Origin: Azolla caroliniana
Taxonomy: Eukaryota; Polypodiophyta
Reading direction: 5' to 3'
Assembly: GCA_043228905.1 (NCBI GenBank)
Contig: JBHGNT010000001.1
Span: 27,156,001 to 27,220,000 of the forward strand
DNA length: 64,000 nucleotides
Numbering within the stretch: the first letter of the stretch is position 1; each line of letters opens with the position of its first letter. Of the stretch, positions 57,955-64,000 are shown in pieces. A program made the position numbers and the translations under genes. Below the pieces are notes generated by a model. That model had not been told where the DNA came from and did not search any database. It saw only the letters and a list, made by a program, of their open reading frames with translations.

Positions 57955-59289
57955 TCAAGGAATGGATTCTCTGTTTTTCATTCCGATAGCTTTCGTAAGC
58001 TCGTGAAAATAGGCACTGTCGCTTTGTTCTTTCCTACCATCAAGGACCTCATTATACTCTGACATTAGTTTTTCCCACTTCTCTTGGCACTGCTTTCCAT
58101 CTCGGGAGATCCCATGGGAACCGAGAATGTCCGAAATCTCATCCCAGGATGAACGCCTATGTGTAGGATTCAAAAACATGCTTTCCATCTCAGCACGACA
58201 CCGGATTAGCTCAAGCACCTCAAACCTCTTCCAATTTTTCGATCGTTTGATGATGGGATGATGACGGTGTTGATCCGCAGTGGACGGATTGTTGCAATTT
58301 ACTGGTCCCGATCCCGATCCTGATCCTACCTTATCCTCAACCAGCTTTTGAGTGAGCAATAGCATGGCATTGTTGAAGATAAGGTTCTGAGCTCGCTCCT
58401 CGGCTCTCCATTTCTCCTCTCTCTTTTCTCGGATTTGATCTCGCTGCTCCTCTTTTTTCTCGAGGGCCTCGAGGAAATCTTTGAAGATATTCTGTTGGCA
58501 AGAGATCACGGTCTCGAGCAACGATTGTATAGAGTGTATTGTCTGGAGGTCCGCTTCCTCAGGGCTTCGTTTCCTCTTGAATGAACGCGTCTCAGCATTC
58601 TCGTCTTCATTGGCACACCCATTAGACTTCATCGAAGGGCCTTTATTTTCAGATTCTTTCTTCGGCGCTTCATGATCTCTGGAAGCATCATGCATTATTA
58701 TGTCGGGCTCATGTTGAGATGACAAGAAATGATGATCTTTGTCCTTTCTTATGCTTTTCCCCGATAGCAAAGGATGGAGCTCCTCATAGAAAGGATAGTC
58801 TTCTCTATCTTTATGCCCATCTTTCACTTCCTTGTACCCAGCCATAAGCTTCTCCCATTTGTCTCGACATTGTTGGGCATCCCGACAAAATTGATCTCGT
58901 TGCAATCCGTCTGCGATCTGGTCCCAAAGCTCACTTTTCCTACCCGTCCTCGCAAATCTCGAGGCGAGCTCAGATCTCAGTTTAATAAGCTTTAGTGTCT
59001 CAGCCCTTGTCCAGTTCTTCGATCTTTTCTTATGCTCTCTGTTATCGGGCATTTTCTTATCTTCAGAATCCAGGTCGGCTTCATTTCTGTCGACCATGAA
59101 CTTATCTAAGACTAAACAATGGTCTTGATGGTGATGGTCTGTGAAGAATGCTGTTGCATCAACAGGTGGGAAAGCACTTGCCAATGGGGTAACCATAGTA
59201 GGGCTTTGTATTGATGAGCAAACAGCTTGCATAGCTTGTTGTAGTGGCTGATGGTGACTTCGATTGTTATCTTCGGGCATAGAAGCCAT
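57955..59289 (-). CDS. Trihelix (GT-2-like) transcription factor with two DNA-binding domains
   Basis: An intact 444-residue frame. Trihelix domain 1 (about 87-176) and domain 2 (about 347-435) each keep three spaced tryptophans (W93, W122, W145 and W353, W382, W405). Both share KRSKNW, CxxKWEKLM and a closing helix (YPFYEELHPLL or SAYFHELTKAI). Between them lie a basic nuclear-localisation stretch, FKRKRSPEE (about 237-245), and a long charged coiled coil (about 255-318, EALEKKEEQRDQIREKREEK). This domain-coil-domain order is that of the GT-2 clade, whose members bind GT elements (GGTAAA-type) in light-, stress- and growth-regulated promoters. The N-terminal part is Gln/His-rich and probably disordered. 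The coding region has no intron. The start is the first ATG after the leader; a second Met three codons on is possible. The exact orthologue and target genes are unknown. Confidence 0.92.
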   Translation of the reverse strand: MASMPEDNNRSHHQPLQQAMQAVCSSIQSPTMVTPLASAFPPVDATAFFTDHHHQDHCLVLDKFMVDRNEADLDSEDKKMPDNREHKKRSKNWTRAETLKLIKLRSELASRFARTGRKSELWDQIADGLQRDQFCRDAQQCRDKWEKLMAGYKEVKDGHKDREDYPFYEELHPLLSGKSIRKDKDHHFLSSQHEPDIIMHDASRDHEAPKKESENKGPSMKSNGCANEDENAETRSFKRKRSPEEADLQTIHSIQSLLETVISCQQNIFKDFLEALEKKEEQRDQIREKREEKWRAEERAQNLIFNNAMLLLTQKLVEDKVGSGSGSGPVNCNNPSTADQHRHHPIIKRSKNWKRFEVLELIRCRAEMESMFLNPTHRRSSWDEISDILGSHGISRDGKQCQEKWEKLMSEYNEVLDGRKEQSDSAYFHELTKAIGMKNRESIP

Positions 59290-60128
59290 AGATTTTCAGT
59301 TCAATGTATATATATGTATATATAGATGAAATCGTCGATTCAATCCAATTCTTGTTTATATCCTCCACTGGTAGCAGAAGCAAATCCTTAATAAGAGGCA
59401 AAACAATCTTCTGAAATCCAATACTCCAATATATGTTTATGTATATATATCTCATCCAAGAAGAGCTGAATCAATTCTTGCAAGAGACAACAAATCTTCA
59501 AGCCAATGTGTTGTATATATATATATATCTCCACCTTTCTAGTAAAACTTATCTGATAGTAGTGAAGATTATGGCACTTTGATGAGGATCATGCCATAAC
59601 CCATCTTTAATTCCCCTCTTCCTTCTTCTTTGTGAGAGGTCAAGTTCGTAAATTAACTCAAAATTTTCGCTTCTTCCAGGATGTCATTTGAAACCATATC
59701 CAAAACTACTCCTTTATCATCTGTCATCATCAAAATTAAGAAATAATTAAAAAACCCCCTTTTCCATCAAAGACTTCTAAAGCTTTGCCATTATCTGTTA
59801 CATATATACATGATATATATTTTTCTTGTTCTTCCCTCCTCTCTCCCTCCGTCTCTTTTGTGAAGAAGAATCACACACACAGAGAAGCTCAAAGTAGACT
59901 CCAAGAAATTATTTATATAGACTTAAAAAAAGAGAGTAAAAAGGAACCCCTCGGGAGGGGAAGGTGGGGCAGTGTATTTAGCAGAGATTTTTAAGGGCAA
60001 AATGAACCTTTGATCAACCAGCGAATTCCAACAAAACTGAACAAGGAAACAAAAGGACTGAATACAAGAAATCACCAAACTGACCTACCTGTCTGTCCTT
60101 CTTCTTTCTGAACACATGAAATAGCAGG

Positions 60129-60160
<32 letters not shown>

Positions 60161-60310
60161 GGAGAGAAAGAGAGCGAGAGAGAGAGAGAGAGAGAGAGAG
60201 TGTGTGTGATCTGGGTTTGTCTTTCTTCTCTGCACTAGTCCACTTTTCCGTGTGGCATTCGGGTCCAAATTTGGAGGTGGAGGGGGGCCAAATTTAGAGG
60301 CCAAAAAGCT
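59290..60310 (-). promoter_or_regulatory. Leader and promoter of the trihelix gene
   Basis: Upstream DNA of the minus-strand gene with TATATA stretches at about 59308-59323 and 59511-59529 that could hold a TATA box. A compound GT/GA microsatellite lies at 60131-60209. No transcription start can be fixed from the sequence. Confidence 0.4.
60131..60209. repeat. Compound (GT)n-(GA)n-(GT)n microsatellite
   Basis: GT dinucleotides, an interrupted GA stretch and a short terminal GT block. Frames across it are artefacts. Confidence 0.96.
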
Positions 60311-60349
60311 AAATAGAAGCCATTACTACCTATGCCATGAGTCTAATCT

Positions 60350-60615
60350 TGAAAAGCCCGGCCGGCTTCACACTCCTGTGGGTCGGCCGGCCGGTTGGTC
60401 ACCCACGAAAGCAGAGAACACGTGTTCTTATCTCATGTCACTTGGAGTCATCATCGGAGATAGTGGCCGACACCCAATCGCGTAGCGTAGTGTCCAACAT
60501 GCCGGACACCCCTCCATCACCAATTGCATCTCGTGCTTTCTGTCCGCCCCCCTAGACGAAACAAAAAGACCCTCGCTTTTCACGCCAACAATCGGGCCGG
60601 CCGGCCGTAAAGAAA
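60350..60615. other. GC-rich island with GGCCGGCC motifs
   Basis: In an otherwise AT-rich setting, CCCGGCCGGCTT (60358), GTCGGCCGGCCGG (60382) and GGGCCGGCCGGCCG (60595) occur within about 250 bases. The first two face each other around TCACACTCCTGTGGG. It lies upstream of the trihelix gene. No open frame of note. Confidence 0.7.
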
Positions 60616-63600
60616 TGGGCTTATGAATTGATCAATAGAACCTCACATGCCTTCTTCAAGCTCTACGTCATTCGCACTGCTCAGCTGAGGAAAAAGAACC
60701 TCGTTGCTTTGCTAAATCCCAACTATTGTTTGGTTCCTTTTAATCTATAGAGATTGGATTTTGTAGAAAATCTTGGATCCAAGGCAACCACATATGCATG
60801 CATCTTGCCCCGGAAAACGCATCGTGAGGAGTTAGTTCTAAGAAATTGTTGGAAAACCAAACACGATTCAAATTTGATTGGTTACATTCACATTACGATT
60901 CAAAGTTTGATTGGTTAAATTGGCGAGGCTTGATCTTCTACAAAAGTTTGCAATTGATTGGTTGAAGGAGGCCACATCAACATTCATTTAGGAGTCGAAA
61001 GAAAGCACTCATAATGATCCCAAGTTGTGCATATCCACGTTGCACAATGGAAAGATCCGTGTCTCTCTCTCTACAAAGTTGATAGTTGTTGAGCTACACC
61101 ATGAGTCATATGGATGTGGATCAAAAAAAATTCTTGTGTGCTTGTTGATTGGGTTGGGGCAAATACATGAGCATCATCATCATGCCTACAACCTCTTGAA
61201 GTCTAGGGACGTCTTTGAAAAATAGAGAGCTATACATACCCACATTGCTCAATGGAAAGACCCATTCTTCTCAGGTCCATAGATTCTTGTATGCGCATTG
61301 ATTGCTTTGAGGCAACTATATTGTCATCTTGTCTACAACATCTTTGAAAAATATAACATAATTCAAGTTTCCCCCATTTACATCATAATGCTGGAAATAC
61401 CCATAAGCTTCGAAAAAGTTGATAGTTGTTGATGCCACCATAATGTGCATAAGTGGGGTCAATAGAATTTCTTCCACTATGTCGATTGGATCACACCATC
61501 AATTATCCCCACACAACTTCTATAAGTTAAGACAAACCAACAAGCAAGGGATACATGCATGTCCTCTTTAGGACACTCTATCATAACATTTGTTTTTGGG
61601 TCTATGGGTCATGTTTCAAGCCCACCTAGGATGTCAATTATCACCACTTCTCCAATGGTCCCTTGCTTATTATGTGGTTTTTTGGTTTTAAATAACTAGT
61701 GTTGATTATAGTAGAGCATCCATTAAATTATCTTTTAGTCATAGTGGTTGAGATTTGGTTTCTTTCATTGACAGACATTTTAAGTGTGATATGTAAATAT
61801 GAGTAGTTTGTGTGTGGCAAGTGAAAAACACAAGTCATGAATTATTTATAGCTTATAATACACAAATGGAGACACCATTATATCGCACCTAACCCTAGTG
61901 GCTTACTATTCCACCAATTTCCACTTTAAATACAATGAGTTTGACATCTATGTCATCAAGCACTAACTAGTTTCAATAGATAAACGGGACATTCCCGCTT
62001 TGTTGTAGTTAGCCAATCTTAATGGCTCACCATACCAACGAAAAGTCCACTTTAAATCTTCCATTGAGATTAGCATATATTCCATGTACATCTTATTTAG
62101 TGATCCAAAAGTGATCACGACTCTCTCCTATTCTATATGTGATATTATTAGCTTACCTTTCCAACCTCTCAATATTGCCTTGCAAGAAATAGTTCTACCC
62201 TTAAGTCATGAAAGAGATAAACATTTGTCACTTTTTTAAATTTAATGTTGAATAGTCATATCACAACCCCAAAAAACTGTCCTTATTAGACTCTTCCTTG
62301 ATTGGCATATTGGGATAATTTAATCCTATAATTCTATAATCACATGAGTTATGTTCTTGATTAGTCACACATGTAAATGAAATATATTACAAATTTATAA
62401 AGAGTATGGTATTATGTTGAATTCCTACACTATTCACATTGTTATCGTGGCGTTATAAAAGCATCATTGGAGCCATCACACACACACTTTAGTTTATTGT
62501 AATTGGAGATCTGTCAAATAACTAATGTCTACCACTTATTCAATTGGAAGTCGAACCTAATGGTGGTACACCCTAAAGAGACAAAGAAGGAACACTTGTG
62601 TGGTGAGGTCAATATATATTGTTATATAGGAAGGAATTGTTCACTTATGCATTAAAATGTTTTCCGTTTAGGACGTTGCATACATTAAAGCTCACCACTT
62701 TCTATTAAACGATACATCATGGGCAATACCATTGAGTAAAATGCTTCGTGGACAACCCTATTATACCGACTTGACTAGTAACCATGGATTTGTGGTTTCT
62801 CTTTCAACTAAACATGAGAGCTCACTCTTAAAGGAAATTTACGATGTTTGTGATTGTTGCAACATTCAACTTTATGAATAATTTAAGCTATGGTGTTACA
62901 TCCATTGTGTCAAAAGCCTTTTTGTATGTCAATTTGCTTTAGAAATACATAATGACTCGTGTATTTAGGATAGTTTATACTAATATATGCATTTGTAATT
63001 TTGTTTGCGATACATGGAATAAAGCCATATTGCTTTTGGGTGCAAACATATTTAGAAAACATTTTTCACTTGGTTCATAACCAGTTTAACAAAATGTTTG
63101 TAGATTACCAACATAATTATCATTGATCACCAATCTCCTTGAGATTCAAGGTTCATGGAGTTCTTGTGGATGAGTTGCAACCCTTCTTTTCATGAAATTG
63201 GTAATTCTCCTTAATGTTAGGCATCGTTCTTTCGAAATAAATAGGGCATTTAAATTCTCCCGAAACTAAAAATAAAATTATGCAAACCATACTAGCTAGT
63301 GGTTATGATTTGTAGTTTATATTGTCAGAATATCTACTTCTAACTCATGTGTTTGATGTGTCGAGAGAATAGGTGGTACTTGTTCATATGCCACACTTAC
63401 ATAACAAGGTCACCTTCACAATTAACGCAAAATTTTCAATCATGGACAAATCCTCTTTTCCATGTAGGTTAGTAAAAGCTATATTGTCCTAAAACTAGAG
63501 TTATGGATATATGTGCATCCCAAAGCCAAGGGCAATTTACTTAGTGGGAACCATTGTGAAAAGGGCTCTTGAAGAGTTTGTTGCCACTTAAGGAGTATGC

Positions 63601-64000
63601 CTTCTTGTGGAACTGTTTGCTTAGAGTATTATTTGTAGGAATTATGATTCTAGATCTAAATATCTCATTTGCCACTTCTAAATGAGCAATGTTCTATTTG
63701 TGTTGTCTTCATACTCTCTAAATTGTATGGGAGGATGGTGTGACAATTTGAGCAACATTCTTACTATGACCATTTCTTGCCTCTTAACTACGATATCTTT
63801 TATACACAAACTACATTAATCAAGGATTGTCAATGGGGAGATGAACCATGGAATTGGTAGAAACTTAACACAACACGAAAAATTACACTATTTTACATCA
63901 ATTGACATAGAGTCGTCAAATAATTGATACACAAGTAATAGAGGACATATATTACACCTCCATGTTTCTCTCTCTTTACCATTGCTCCATTAGGTGACTT
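60616..64000. other. Intergenic DNA to the window end
   Basis: No gene recognised. It holds ATTGGTTA-type short repeats at 60870-60965 (three CCAAT-complement words), a diverged tandem repeat at 61021-61500 and a weak two-copy pattern at about 61890-62070 (GGCTTACTATTCCACCAA versus GGCTCACCATACCAAC). The rest is unremarkable AT-rich DNA. Confidence 0.5.
61021..61500. repeat. Diverged tandem repeat, about 200-bp unit
   Basis: ATATCCACGTTGCACAATGG (61030) recurs as ATACCCACATTGCTCAATGG (61233). Further on, ATTCTTGTGTGCTTGTTGAT, ATTCTTGTATGCGCATTGAT and a weaker third version near 61465 align in the same order. Indels shorten the later copies. Confidence 0.6.

Overview
This is a nuclear window from a land plant, most likely a fern. 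The plant assignment rests on a split plant-type polypyrimidine tract-binding protein (PTB) gene, an EMS1-type receptor kinase, a PLS-type pentatricopeptide (PPR) protein, a double trihelix transcription factor and a plant nuclear tRNA-Trp. The fern suggestion is an inference. It comes from the PPR repeat style, the long gene-poor AT-rich spacers full of (GA)n/(CT)n microsatellites, and the LINE families seen. No organelle insertion or bacterial sequence was recognised.

Layout. 1-7 kb: a ten-exon PTBPH3-like splicing regulator on +, with every exon joined in frame at GT-AG sites. 7-16 kb: intergenic DNA with microsatellites and a nested retroelement complex. An old minus-strand LINE (about 9.6-13.5 kb) was split by a younger 1.73-kb LINE with a 16-bp target-site duplication and by a 756-bp unclassified insertion. 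Further LINE pieces and a 280-bp hAT-like MITE follow. 16-29.5 kb: gene-free DNA with decayed repeats. 30.2-34.1 kb: an intronless 1306-residue EMS1-type LRR receptor kinase on + behind a CT-rich leader. 35.6-38.2 kb: an 878-residue PPR protein on -, convergent with the kinase. 39.6-42 kb: a large hairpin and a plus-strand LINE remnant. 43.0-43.6 kb: a PRELI/MSF1 lipid-transfer protein on +. 46.4-46.7 kb: a second copy of the MITE. 48.6-49.2 kb: a nearly perfect 207-bp triplication. 51.7-52.7 kb: an uncharacterised single-pass membrane protein on - with a duplicated coiled-coil module. 57.0 kb: tRNA-Trp(CCA). 58.0-59.3 kb: a two-domain trihelix factor on -. The rest to 64 kb is repeat-rich intergenic DNA.

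The protein genes do not form a pathway. They are independently transcribed units, as expected in a plant chromosome: splicing control, cell-surface signalling, probable organelle RNA maturation, mitochondrial phospholipid transfer, an unknown membrane protein and transcription. The most informative content beyond the genes is the layering of mobile elements. Insertion boundaries there can be read directly from target-site duplications and from interrupted reading frames. All homology statements come from recognition by eye, not from database searches.
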